DNA of 13,744 nucleotides from Bacteroidota bacterium (GCA_024278655.1 JAJRSV010000112.1:1-13744); one strand, 5' to 3'. Positions 1 through 8,581 are shown, numbered from the stretch's first letter. A program made the numbers and translations. Notes: a model not told the origin generated them from the sequence alone.

Positions 1-230
1 AGACTAAATATTCTGACAGAAGAAACAAACAGGATGTGAGTGCCAGCTTTTAATCAATTTCCGTTCACTTTAGCGAACGGATTAAAATAAATCTTCCACC
101 CAAAAGGGGCTTTAGCCCAAACACATCGCCGCATTTCGGCTGAAGCCGCATTGGTTAGGTGTCATTAGTTTTTAGTTATGCTCTCTATTAACTTCTTGTT
201 TGGGTGCTTCAATGGATAACTCTTAAACGG
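1..230. other. Intergenic region downstream of recQ
   Basis: No complete gene is visible here. Bases 1-39 can be read on the plus strand as a short open stretch ending in TGA (37-39), and another frame stays open to a TAA at 51-53. Either could be the tail of an upstream gene, but both are too short to assign. Bases 60-148 hold three small hairpins, listed separately as a repeat. Bases 150-230, just past the recQ stop, are AT-rich and show no recognisable motif. Confidence 0.6.
60..148. repeat. Cluster of three small palindromes with TTTAG/TGAAG-like loops
   Basis: Three hairpins lie close together. Bases 60-66 (TCCGTTC) pair with 75-81 (GAACGGA) around an ACTTTAGC loop. Bases 107-110 (GGGC) pair with 115-118 (GCCC) around TTTA. 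Bases 137-140 (CGGC) pair with 145-148 (GCCG) around TGAA. The arms differ, but all apices resemble each other, as do hairpins at 12594-12605 and 12684-12705. This suggests REP-like palindromic units rather than one terminator, since no T-run follows. Reading on the minus strand they lie 80-170 bp past the recQ stop, so a role in protecting or ending the recQ mRNA is possible but unproven. Confidence 0.45.
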
Positions 231-2822
231 TTACACATTTTTATTTTTTGCCACAGCAATTCGTATCTGGGCATACGTTACGTTCGAAGGCAGCCGCTCT
301 TTCAACTCTTTTAATTTGTTGTAACCTTTCTCAATTTCCGTAAGGATTTGTTTATAAACCTCCGCATCAAACAGATGTTCAATGTCACATTCCGGTTCGT
401 AATCGAGTATCGATTCTATCTGCATAGAGACAACCGCCTCGGAGAGTTTCCTCAATTGTGCAATCTCGTTTAAGCTGTATTTTTTTTGAAGAAGGTCGTA
501 AGTAGCTTTTATATTCTGCGGTATGGTGCGGCTTTGCCTGCCCGGTTTAACTTTCCCTTTTTTCACATAACTGTTAACCGCTTCCAGTAAATCGTTACCG
601 ATTTTATTGAACATCCTTACATTAAAACCTTCAATTGCCAGCATTTCGGCACGGGTTTTAGGTTTTGCTTTTGCTACCTTTTTCAGAACACTATCGGGAC
701 AAAGCAGATACGGTGTTTGCAAAAACCTATCCGACGCCTGTTTGCGAAGCTCACGCAGTGTATGATACAATTCCAAATCCGGTTCGTATTCCGGCGGTTT
801 CTCATCAAAATCGAACAGCGGTTTTGTTTTTTCGAACCCCTTGCCCGAAAGCTCAACGATTCTATGCTTGCCAGCGAGACGCAATATTAATTTTTGTGAT
901 ATAAGATTTTGAAGAACGATATTGATTTCACTTTTACTGAAATTAGCACCGGCACTGAATGTAGTGAACTTTGCGAAGCTGTCTTTTTCTCTTTCTCCCA
1001 AAAGTATTTTTATAACCGCACTTTCCGGCAAAGGATTACCTGCTTCGGCAAGTGTTTTTAAAATCAGCTCAGCTAAATACTCCGACGTCGAATCTGAAAT
1101 CTTTTCGCTTGTAGTACAATTGTCGCACTTTCCGCAAACGTAATTGTTCAGGTTTTCGCCGAAGTAATTAAGTATGTAACGGAACCTGCATTCTTTCGTG
1201 TAAACGAAGTCAATCATCTTATCGAGTTTTCGCGCAGCGTTTAGATAACTTTCGTTTAACTTTTTATAATTTAATATTAAACGGTCGGTTTCGGTCCGGG
1301 GTGCCGTGAGTATAACCGTTTCTTTATCGATTGACGGTCTGAATAAAATTAAACCGAGATTATCGAGAGTTACCAGCAACTCGTGCATTGCTTCTTCGGA
1401 TAAACCGAGTTTGGAAGCAAAGTCCGGAATAGACACTTTAACCTGCTCCGTAAAAATTTGATTTGAGTATTCCCGTACGAGCACGAGTAAAATGTTCTTC
1501 AGTTCCTCATTCGATGTTCGCTTGATAAAAGTCTTTAGCTTCGATTTATCGGCAATAATTCTTATTGTATCTTTCTTCTCAAACTCCGAAACTCTGCGGA
1601 TATATCCGGCACCTTCAAGATACTTGAGAGATGCATGAAGCAATCCTCTCGTAACTTGCTGTCCCGCATAATTCGAGATATACTCGTTGTCAATTATCAG
1701 TTCATTTTCGGGCATACTACCGACAGCTACCTGGTTAAAGTCGTTAATGGCGTTATAAATTTTCTGAATCAGGTCTTTAGTGGGATGCGATGTTGAAATA
1801 AAATAGTTCTGTATTTGTATATCGTTATCTTCGTGCAGAAGATAAATGTACGATTCCTTTCCGTCTCTTCCCGCTCTGCCGATTTCCTGGTAATAATTTT
1901 CGATTGAACCCGGAGTATTGTAATGAATTATTAATCGTATGTCCTTTTTATCGATGCCCATTCCGAATGCATTTGTCGCTGCAATAACCCTCAGTCTTCC
2001 GTTTATAAAATCATCCTGAACTTTCCTTCTTTCGATGGAAGATAGTCCTGCATGATAATAAGCGCAGTTTATTCCTTTCATCAACAAATATTGGCTTATC
2101 TCCTCGGCTTTCTTTCTGGATGAAGTGTAAACGATAGCAGGTCCTTTTATGTTGAACAGAAGCTCGTAAGTTTTAGCATTTTTATTAACATCGATTTCTA
2201 CATTAAGATGAAGATTTTCCCTTTCGAAACCTCTTACATAAATTGCAGGCTCTTTTAACTGAAGCTGCTCAATAATATCCTGCACTACTTCGGGAGTAGC
2301 AGTTGCTGTGAAGGCAGATATTTTTTTGATTGAACAGTAATCGATAAACTCTTTAATCTTCGTATAGCTCGGTCTGAAGTTATGTCCCCACTCGCTTATG
2401 CAGTGTGCTTCATCCACAAACAAATAGTTCGGGTTCAGGTTGTTCAGCTTATCGGCAAACTTTTTGTTCTCGAGTCTTTCTGGAGCAACATAAAGCAGTT
2501 TTATTTGTCCGTATGAAATTTTGTTTAGCACTTCTTCCGCTTCGGTGTAAGTCATTGTGCTGTTAATAAAAGCTGCAACTTCTTTTTCTTTATTCAGATT
2601 ATCCACCTGGTCTTTCATCAAAGCAATAAGCGGCGAGATAACAATAGAAAAATTATCGGAGATGAGTGCGGGCAATTGATAACAGAGCGATTTTCCGGCG
2701 CCGGTCGGCAGTACCGCCACAACCTGTTTATCGTCAAGAATCGATTTTATTATCTCTTCCTGTGCAGTACGAAACGAATCGTAACCGAAGTATTCTTTTA
2801 AGGCGCTTAAAATGTCTTTCAA
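231..2822 (-). CDS. recQ: ATP-dependent DNA helicase RecQ (RecQ core, HRDC and C-terminal HTH)
   Basis: An 863-residue superfamily 2 3'-5' DNA helicase for recombination and replication-fork repair, acting in the cytoplasm. Visible motifs are motif 0 (FGYDSFRTAQ, 12-21), Walker A (LPTGAGKS, 38-45), DEAH (137-140), the aromatic-rich loop (CISEWGHNFRPSY, 141-153), TATAT (172-176), HAGL (257-260) and motif VI (QEIGRAGRDG, 312-321). The zinc site is C545/C563/C566/C569, about 225 residues after motif VI. Escherichia coli RecQ has roughly 50 there; the extra winged-helix-like stretch (about 350-510) matches, from memory, the common Bacteroidota RecQ type. An HRDC domain (about 683-753) and an HTH_40-like region (about 765-855) follow. 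The start is TTG at 2822: the frame is closed by TGA at 2858-2856 and no ATG lies between, while the next Met lies beyond motif Ia. No strong Shine-Dalgarno precedes it. Confidence 0.96.
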   Translation of the reverse strand: MKDILSALKEYFGYDSFRTAQEEIIKSILDDKQVVAVLPTGAGKSLCYQLPALISDNFSIVISPLIALMKDQVDNLNKEKEVAAFINSTMTYTEAEEVLNKISYGQIKLLYVAPERLENKKFADKLNNLNPNYLFVDEAHCISEWGHNFRPSYTKIKEFIDYCSIKKISAFTATATPEVVQDIIEQLQLKEPAIYVRGFERENLHLNVEIDVNKNAKTYELLFNIKGPAIVYTSSRKKAEEISQYLLMKGINCAYYHAGLSSIERRKVQDDFINGRLRVIAATNAFGMGIDKKDIRLIIHYNTPGSIENYYQEIGRAGRDGKESYIYLLHEDNDIQIQNYFISTSHPTKDLIQKIYNAINDFNQVAVGSMPENELIIDNEYISNYAGQQVTRGLLHASLKYLEGAGYIRRVSEFEKKDTIRIIADKSKLKTFIKRTSNEELKNILLVLVREYSNQIFTEQVKVSIPDFASKLGLSEEAMHELLVTLDNLGLILFRPSIDKETVILTAPRTETDRLILNYKKLNESYLNAARKLDKMIDFVYTKECRFRYILNYFGENLNNYVCGKCDNCTTSEKISDSTSEYLAELILKTLAEAGNPLPESAVIKILLGEREKDSFAKFTTFSAGANFSKSEINIVLQNLISQKLILRLAGKHRIVELSGKGFEKTKPLFDFDEKPPEYEPDLELYHTLRELRKQASDRFLQTPYLLCPDSVLKKVAKAKPKTRAEMLAIEGFNVRMFNKIGNDLLEAVNSYVKKGKVKPGRQSRTIPQNIKATYDLLQKKYSLNEIAQLRKLSEAVVSMQIESILDYEPECDIEHLFDAEVYKQILTEIEKGYNKLKELKERLPSNVTYAQIRIAVAKNKNV

Positions 2823-3003
2823 TTCAGCAGTCTGATGTTTAGATTTGATTATTATTCAATTAAATTTAAAACCTGTAACAAGAAAATTATTTTAATAAAT
2901 TAAAACTTAAAATAACAGAAATTTTTCACAATTAATTCACTCGGCAATAAATCAAATCCGCATTGTGAATATTCCGCATTATAAATAAATCAACAGGCAT
3001 AAA
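2823..3003. promoter_or_regulatory. Divergent promoter region with an 8-bp inverted repeat
   Basis: This 181-bp AT-rich spacer separates the divergent recQ and secreted-protein genes and must hold both promoters. TTCACAAT (2925-2932) and ATTGTGAA (2962-2969) form a perfect inverted repeat with a 29-bp spacer, and a further TTCAC half-site sits at 2936-2940. A regulator site is possible, but such a repeat can arise by chance in AT-rich DNA. I could not place a convincing -35/-10 pair on either strand. TATAAA at 2980-2985 lies close to the start at 3004 and has no well-spaced partner. Confidence 0.35.
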
Positions 3004-5784
3004 ATGTTCAGGAAGTTTACCCTCTACTTACTTTTACTTTTTACCGTTTTATTAAACGCGCAAACAAATTATACAGACCAGCTTAAAGAAAATTCAATCT
3101 TTTCGCAAGCCCCCGAAGAAGTTAAGAGTACAAAACCGTTTATGCGTGAATGGTGGTTCTACGAGCAGCGCGCATATCCCGATGACTACATTCCGGAAGG
3201 AGCTTACGAAAGAGCGATTCAGCAACGGGATGAATTGCGCCTGTTAAATAGCGATGCATCTGTTGATATTAACTGGGTGAGTTTGGGTCCGACCCCGGGA
3301 GAATATTTTAATTACGGAAACATCTCTTCGAGAATTGTAACCGGCGCATTCGATCCGGTGAATCCGGATATTATTTATGTGGGACCCGCAAACGGCGGAG
3401 TCTGGAAATCGACCGATGCAGGAGTTACATGGAGACCACTTACCGATTACGAAGAATCGCTGGCGATGGGTTCTATTGCAATCGATCCTACCAACACGAA
3501 CATTATTTACGCGGGAACCGGCGAAGCGACTTACAGCGGTGCATCTTATTACGGCAGAGGTCTGTTGAAATCGACCGACGGAGGAAATACCTGGACGCGT
3601 ATAACTAACGGACTGCCAAACTCAACATATTTTTCGCGATTGAAGATACGTCCCGGTCGTTCGAACGACCTGCTTGCAGCTTTGGCAAATAGCGGACTCT
3701 ACAGAAGCACCGATGCCGGTTTAAGCTGGTTTCAGGTTGTAAGCGGCGGTGTGCAGGATGTTGTTTTTACTCCCACGGGCGATACGGTTTTTGCTCTCGG
3801 CGGAAGCATCGGATTGAAGCGTTCGATTGACGGTGGTGCTACCTGGGTTTCGTACGGTTCGGGTTTGGGAAGCGGAACCAGAGCGCATTTCGATTTATGT
3901 CTTTCATCTCCGAATGTTATGTATGCGGCTATTTTTGGTACGGGAGAAGTGTTCTTATATAAATCGACCGATTACGGAACCAACTGGTTTAGTTTGCCGC
4001 GGAGTGCCGACTTTAAAAACCTGGACGGACAGGCATGGTACGATTTGTACTGCAGAGTTAGTCCTACCAATCCCAACGTAGCTTATGTAGGTACAATCGA
4101 TATATTCAGAACTCAGGACGGAACGAACTTTATTAATATTACAAGCGGGTACTCGGGTGGTTCTGTTCATGTCGATCAGCATTATCTGTTTTTCCACCCC
4201 CACAACTCCAATTACTTTTTTGCCTGTAACGACGGCGGAATTTATAAATCCACTAACGGTGGAGATTCGTTCATAAATATGAATGAGAATTTAACCCTGA
4301 CCCAGTTTTACAGAATAAAAGCCAGCCCTTTCGATCCGGGAAGAATTTTAGGCGGAACGCAGGATAACGGAACGCAGCAAACTCTGGCTACGCTTAACTG
4401 GTCGGCTGTGTACGGGGGAGACGGCGGCGAAGTTGCTTTCAATCCTTTCGATCGTAATTATATTATCGGAGAAACTCAATTTGGTGGGCTGTTCAGGACT
4501 GCTAATGGCGGTGTAAATTGGGTTCAGGCAAGAACCGGAATTAATATGAACGAAAATGCCGCCTGGGTTGCACCGATTATCGTCCATCCAACTCAATCGG
4601 GAACTTTTTTTGTTGCACGGCAGAAAGTTTACAAATCTACTAACAACGGAGCTTCGTGGACAGCTATTTCAGGTAATATTAATAATGCATCCGCTGTAAG
4701 GGAAATGGCGATAAGCTCAACCAATCCGGCAGTGATGTATGCAACAACGGGCAGCAGAATATTTCTTTCCACTAACGAAGGTGTAACGTGGACGGAGAAA
4801 ACAAGCGGACTGCCCAGCAAGGTAATCTCTTCGGTTTATGTTCATCCCGACGATGAGAATATAGTTTACGTGACTATGTCCGGCTTCGGATCATCTAAAG
4901 TTTTTAAATCTACCGACCAGGGCGATAACTGGATTGATTTAAACGGCAACCTGCCCGATGCACCGGTTAACGACATTTTTATTTATACCGAAGACCCCGC
5001 ACATCCGAATACATATTTTGTTGCTACAGACATTGGTGTTTTTATAAGTCAGGATGACGGTGGAAGATGGTTCGAACTGCCAAACGGTTTGCCGAACACG
5101 GTTATTCTTCATCTCGATTATTCGCCCGATACAAAAATGCTGCGCGCCGGTACTCACGGCAGAGGAGTGTTCGAAGCGTTTATCGATCTTTCAATTCCGG
5201 TGGAACTTACTTCGTTCACAGCTTCGGTTGATGATAAGAAAGTTACACTTAGCTGGACGACTTCTACCGAAACCAATAATCTCGGTTTTGAGGTTGAAAG
5301 AAAGCTGAAGAACCAGAACTGGAAACGGATTGCTTTTGTTGAAGGAAACGGAACAAGCACCGAAGAGCATTCATACGGTTACGTTGATGATTATTCGATG
5401 TTTCCTTACGAAGGCGGGGTAATCTATCGTTTGAAGCAGGTTGATTACGACGGAACTTTCGATTATTCAAAGCAGGTTATGGTTGATATTCAATTTATGC
5501 CCGATGAATATTATGTTTCGCAAAATTATCCGAACCCGTTCAATCCTTCAACAACAATTGAATATACGCTTCCGGTAAAGAGCAACGTACGCATTGCAGT
5601 TTACAATTCTATCGGGCAGAAGGTAAGCGAACTTGTAAACGATTTGCAGAATGCGGGAACTCATCAGGTTGTATGGGACGCATCGGGATTCTCATCCGGA
5701 ATTTATTTTTACTCATTCGAGGTAATGAACGAAAGCGGTAAAAGCATTGTAAGCGAAATGAAGAAAATAGTTTTAATGAAGTGA
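3004..5784 (+). CDS. Secreted Asp-box (BNR/sortilin-like) beta-propeller protein with T9SS sorting domain
   Basis: A 926-residue exported protein of unknown substrate. It begins with a signal peptide (hydrophobic 6-18, likely cleavage near NAQ-T at 20/21). About twelve Asp-box repeats (S/T-x-D/N-x-G-x-x-W) start near residues 136, 190, 235, 274, 321, 370 (degenerate), 416, 499, 545, 589, 636 and 682, consistent with one large or two stacked beta-propellers as in sortilin/VPS10 or GH74 proteins. An FN3-like linker from IPVELTSF (731) to about 830 precedes the sorting domain (about 836-926, with QNYPNPFNPSTTI at 840-852 and a Lys-rich end), which directs export through T9SS and surface attachment or release. 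Asp boxes are structural and do not show sialidase activity, and no catalytic residues could be assigned. The ATG at 3004 is the natural start because the signal peptide follows at once; only a weak AGG precedes it. Confidence 0.92.
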   Translation: MFRKFTLYLLLLFTVLLNAQTNYTDQLKENSIFSQAPEEVKSTKPFMREWWFYEQRAYPDDYIPEGAYERAIQQRDELRLLNSDASVDINWVSLGPTPGEYFNYGNISSRIVTGAFDPVNPDIIYVGPANGGVWKSTDAGVTWRPLTDYEESLAMGSIAIDPTNTNIIYAGTGEATYSGASYYGRGLLKSTDGGNTWTRITNGLPNSTYFSRLKIRPGRSNDLLAALANSGLYRSTDAGLSWFQVVSGGVQDVVFTPTGDTVFALGGSIGLKRSIDGGATWVSYGSGLGSGTRAHFDLCLSSPNVMYAAIFGTGEVFLYKSTDYGTNWFSLPRSADFKNLDGQAWYDLYCRVSPTNPNVAYVGTIDIFRTQDGTNFINITSGYSGGSVHVDQHYLFFHPHNSNYFFACNDGGIYKSTNGGDSFINMNENLTLTQFYRIKASPFDPGRILGGTQDNGTQQTLATLNWSAVYGGDGGEVAFNPFDRNYIIGETQFGGLFRTANGGVNWVQARTGINMNENAAWVAPIIVHPTQSGTFFVARQKVYKSTNNGASWTAISGNINNASAVREMAISSTNPAVMYATTGSRIFLSTNEGVTWTEKTSGLPSKVISSVYVHPDDENIVYVTMSGFGSSKVFKSTDQGDNWIDLNGNLPDAPVNDIFIYTEDPAHPNTYFVATDIGVFISQDDGGRWFELPNGLPNTVILHLDYSPDTKMLRAGTHGRGVFEAFIDLSIPVELTSFTASVDDKKVTLSWTTSTETNNLGFEVERKLKNQNWKRIAFVEGNGTSTEEHSYGYVDDYSMFPYEGGVIYRLKQVDYDGTFDYSKQVMVDIQFMPDEYYVSQNYPNPFNPSTTIEYTLPVKSNVRIAVYNSIGQKVSELVNDLQNAGTHQVVWDASGFSSGIYFYSFEVMNESGKSIVSEMKKIVLMK

Positions 5785-5835
5785 GAGGTGACATATCGAA
5801 ACGAAAATTAATTTACAAATACTTGCGGATAATTA

Positions 5836-6777
5836 ATGAGTGCAATTCAGACTGATTCACTTTCGAAGACTTACGTTTCTTCATTCGGTAAGAAAAAGGT
5901 TGATGCTTTAATCGATTTATCTATAAGTATTGATGAAGGAACGATTTTCGGTTTGCTCGGTCCCAACGGTGCCGGCAAAACCACACTCATAAAGCTTTTA
6001 CTTCAGATAATTTTTCCTACTTCGGGCAGGGCACAAATACTCGGAAGCGACGTAAATAATTACAAAATCAAAAACAGGGTCGGTTACCTGCCGGAGAATC
6101 ACAAATATCCTCCGTATTTAAGCGGCGGCGATGTGCTTAAATTTTTCGGAAAGTTAAGCGGTATTGACGGAACCACGCTTGATAAAAGAATAGATGAACT
6201 GTTGGAACTTGTCAATCTTTCGAAATGGAAGAAAACGAAAGTACGTGCGTACTCAAAAGGAATGATGCAGCGGCTTGGGCTTGCGCAGGCACTCATCAAC
6301 GATCCGGACCTTATTTTTCTCGATGAACCGACTGACGGTGTAGATCCGATAGGGAGAAAAGAGATACGGGATATTCTGCTAGAATTAAAATCGCGCTCGA
6401 AGACAATCTTCTTAAACAGCCATCTTCTTTCCGAAGTGGAAATGATTACAGACAGAGTCGGCATTTTAAATAAAGGTAAGTTGATAAGGGAAGGCACGGT
6501 TGAAGAGTTAACGGAAAGAAAAGAAGAATATAAAATTATAATCGATGACCAATACGATTTATCGGAAAAATATTCCGACTCTAACATAAATATAACTCAC
6601 ATAAGCAACGGGGAATTCAACGTAAAAGTTGATGACATTCGAACTCTGAATTTATTAATCGATAAGATACGCAGTGAGGGAATTCTGATTAAAGAAATAA
6701 AGATGCAAAAAAGCACACTCGAAGATATGTTCATTTCGCTTATAACCGGTGAAGAAAACAAGGGGGAAGAGAAATGA
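5836..6777 (+). CDS. ABC-2 type transporter, ATP-binding subunit
   Basis: A 313-residue ATPase that energises the membrane protein encoded immediately downstream. It has Walker A GPNGAGKTT (42-50), a Q-loop region reading GYLPEN (83-88) with Glu where many ABC proteins have Gln, as is common in ABC-2 exporters, signature YSKGMMQR (139-146), Walker B DLIFLDEP (158-165), D-loop DGVD (167-170) and H-loop His196. Residues after about 230 form the C-terminal extension usual in CcmA/NosF-like ATPases. The stop overlaps the next start as ATGA (6774-6777), which points to translational coupling. It starts 51 bp after the secreted propeller gene. The substrate cannot be told: drug exporters, Nos-type copper or maturation systems and gliding-type systems all share this fold. 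Confidence 0.93.
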   Translation: MSAIQTDSLSKTYVSSFGKKKVDALIDLSISIDEGTIFGLLGPNGAGKTTLIKLLLQIIFPTSGRAQILGSDVNNYKIKNRVGYLPENHKYPPYLSGGDVLKFFGKLSGIDGTTLDKRIDELLELVNLSKWKKTKVRAYSKGMMQRLGLAQALINDPDLIFLDEPTDGVDPIGRKEIRDILLELKSRSKTIFLNSHLLSEVEMITDRVGILNKGKLIREGTVEELTERKEEYKIIIDDQYDLSEKYSDSNINITHISNGEFNVKVDDIRTLNLLIDKIRSEGILIKEIKMQKSTLEDMFISLITGEENKGEEK

Positions 6778-7595
6778 AAAAGCTTTGGGTTATAATTTTA
6801 TATACACTCCGCGAAGCAATGGCAAGAAAAGTATTTATCTTTTTTGCGGCTATCACTTTTTTTGTAATCATCGGTTTAGCGTTGATTATGTCATTTATAG
6901 ATACGGAAATGCTTACTTCCAATTTATTGCAAAATTCCGGTAACCAAATTTTATCGAATGCGGCAAGTATGCTTCAGCTCGCATTTGTAACTCCTATTGC
7001 TGTGCTGGGACTTCTGCTTGCAATATTTGCAGGTGCTAATTTCATTCCTATCATGCTCGAAAAAGGGAATATCGATTTGTTACTATCCAAGCCGGTATCG
7101 AGAACGCAATTATTATTAGGAAAGTATTTCGGCGTACTTCTATTTGTTTTCATTAATATATTTATCCTGGTTTTCGGTGTTTGGTTTATCATTTCCATTA
7201 AGTTTAACCAATGGAACCCCGGATTCCTGTCGGTTGCATTGGTTATTACATTTACGTTTGCGGTTCTTTACGCCTTAATTGTTTTATTGAATGTTACTAC
7301 CAAAAGTTCGGTGCTCGGTATGATGGTAGCTTACCTGATATATCTTATATTGAGTCCGGTACTTGGCACTTACTACGAACGTCTCAGATTCGGCTTCGAA
7401 AACGGTATTGCCAAAACGGTTCTCGACGGACTTTACTATATTATACCGCAAACATCCGAGTTAATGGGTCCGGTATTGGTAGCGGCGGCGGGCGGTGCGG
7501 CATTAGAGAGTTACAGACCTGTTATAGTTTCGTTTTTATTTATAATTTTCATGCTCGGTTTTTCAATTTTTTTGTTCAACAGAAAAGATTTTTAA
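6774..7595 (+). CDS. ABC-2 type transporter, permease subunit
   Basis: A 273-residue inner-membrane protein, partner of the ATPase encoded just upstream. About six hydrophobic segments are visible near residues 20-40, 70-92, 119-142, 152-173, 178-197 and 248-267. The segment EKGNIDLLLSKPVSRTQLLL (96-115) after the second helix is the typical cytoplasmic coupling motif of ABC-2/NosY-like permeases, in which an acidic residue and a PVSR turn precede the next helix. With six helices in the permease and one ATPase gene, a homodimer of each is expected. The start overlaps the ATPase stop by 4 bp. An extracytoplasmic loop around 41-69 carries no recognisable domain. The direction is presumably export, as for most ABC-2 systems, because no substrate-binding protein is encoded nearby. 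Confidence 0.9.
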   Translation: MKKLWVIILYTLREAMARKVFIFFAAITFFVIIGLALIMSFIDTEMLTSNLLQNSGNQILSNAASMLQLAFVTPIAVLGLLLAIFAGANFIPIMLEKGNIDLLLSKPVSRTQLLLGKYFGVLLFVFINIFILVFGVWFIISIKFNQWNPGFLSVALVITFTFAVLYALIVLLNVTTKSSVLGMMVAYLIYLILSPVLGTYYERLRFGFENGIAKTVLDGLYYIIPQTSELMGPVLVAAAGGAALESYRPVIVSFLFIIFMLGFSIFLFNRKDF

Positions 7596-7627
7596 TTTAC
7601 AATTCAATTCCGGAATAAGGACAGTAT

Positions 7628-8563
7628 ATGCCTGAAAACAAATTAAAGTTAGAAGATTTATTAGGAACAGCACAAGCAATCGACGAGTCGGGGAGGGTTT
7701 CGAAAGTTGCTATTATAGGTGCGGGTGTTATGGGTCGTGGAATCGGTCAGAGCATTGCCTCTGCCGGTATGGATGTTATTATGGTGGAAAAGGATGATGC
7801 GAATGTACAAAAAGCAAAGGATGCTTTAACAGAATTTATAGACAACGAAATTAAGCGCTGGGCAATGACGAACTCAGAAAAGCGTGCTATCTTCAGCAGG
7901 ATAAAGTGGGAAACTACTTTCGAACATATTAAAGATTGCGATCTGGTTATTGAAGCGGTTCCCGAAGATTTCGATTTAAAAGTCAGCATTTTTAAAGAGA
8001 TAGACAAGCTTGCCAAAAAGGACAGCATATTCGTTTCGAACACATCGACGTTGAGCTTAACCAAACTTGCCGAAGCAACCAGCCGACCCGATAAGGTTAT
8101 AGGAATGCACTTTTTAAATCCCGTTCCAAAAGTCCCGCTTGTAGAAGTAATAAAGTCCATTCATACATCGAATGAGACGGTTAAGATAATTAAGGAATTT
8201 GCAAAAACAATCGGTAAAACACCTGTAGAGGTTTACGAGTATCCCGGCTATGTAACAACCCGTGCAATAGTACCTCTGCTTAACGAAGCAATGTACATTT
8301 TACTCGAAGGTGTTGCCACGGCAAAGGATATCGATACTGCGATGAAGCTCGGTTATAACTTTCAGTACGGTCCGCTCGAAATGGCTGATATGATGGGACT
8401 GGACGAAGTGTTAACCTGGATGGAAACATTATGGAAAACATTGGGTGAACCCCGTTACCGTGCCTGTCCGATTTTAAGGAAGCTGGTTCGTGAAAGAAAA
8501 CTCGGTAAAAAAACGGGCGAAGGTTTTTACAAGTACGATCAGCACGGAAACATAATTGATTAA
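7628..8563 (+). CDS. 3-hydroxyacyl-CoA dehydrogenase (3-hydroxybutyryl-CoA dehydrogenase-like)
   Basis: A 311-residue NAD(P)-dependent enzyme interconverting 3-hydroxyacyl-CoA and 3-oxoacyl-CoA, in fatty-acid oxidation or in butyrate/polyhydroxyalkanoate-type pathways. The Rossmann motif is GAGVMGRG (31-38), with acidic Glu54 ending beta-2, which favours NAD. Aligned by eye with human HADH, the active-site Ser is S140 (SNTS), the catalytic His H161 (GMHFLNP) and its Glu E173 (LVEVI). The usual Asn of the 'VNR' motif is Thr211 (PGYVTTR), discussed in the findings. The C-terminal helical dimer domain (about 205-305) ends in the usual KKTGEGFYKY. It is about 25 residues longer at the N-terminus than the roughly 282-residue Hbd family; the start is supported by AAGGA at 7617-7621. 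The ackA gene follows after 18 bp. Chain-length preference, and so the choice between hbd, paaH and fadB2 names, is unknown. Confidence 0.92.
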   Translation: MPENKLKLEDLLGTAQAIDESGRVSKVAIIGAGVMGRGIGQSIASAGMDVIMVEKDDANVQKAKDALTEFIDNEIKRWAMTNSEKRAIFSRIKWETTFEHIKDCDLVIEAVPEDFDLKVSIFKEIDKLAKKDSIFVSNTSTLSLTKLAEATSRPDKVIGMHFLNPVPKVPLVEVIKSIHTSNETVKIIKEFAKTIGKTPVEVYEYPGYVTTRAIVPLLNEAMYILLEGVATAKDIDTAMKLGYNFQYGPLEMADMMGLDEVLTWMETLWKTLGEPRYRACPILRKLVRERKLGKKTGEGFYKYDQHGNIID

Positions 8564-8581
8564 TTTAAGCAGGGATAATTA

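Noticed and set aside
5522..5784. Possible recent duplication between the two T9SS sorting domains in the window
   Set aside because: The shared QNYPNPFNPSTTI motif uses different codons in the two genes and the rest diverges, so this is ordinary family similarity.
6099..6587. A 162-codon minus-strand open frame inside the ABC ATPase gene
   Set aside because: Antisense shadow of a gene with all ABC motifs; the product is Ser-rich and without any recognisable family.
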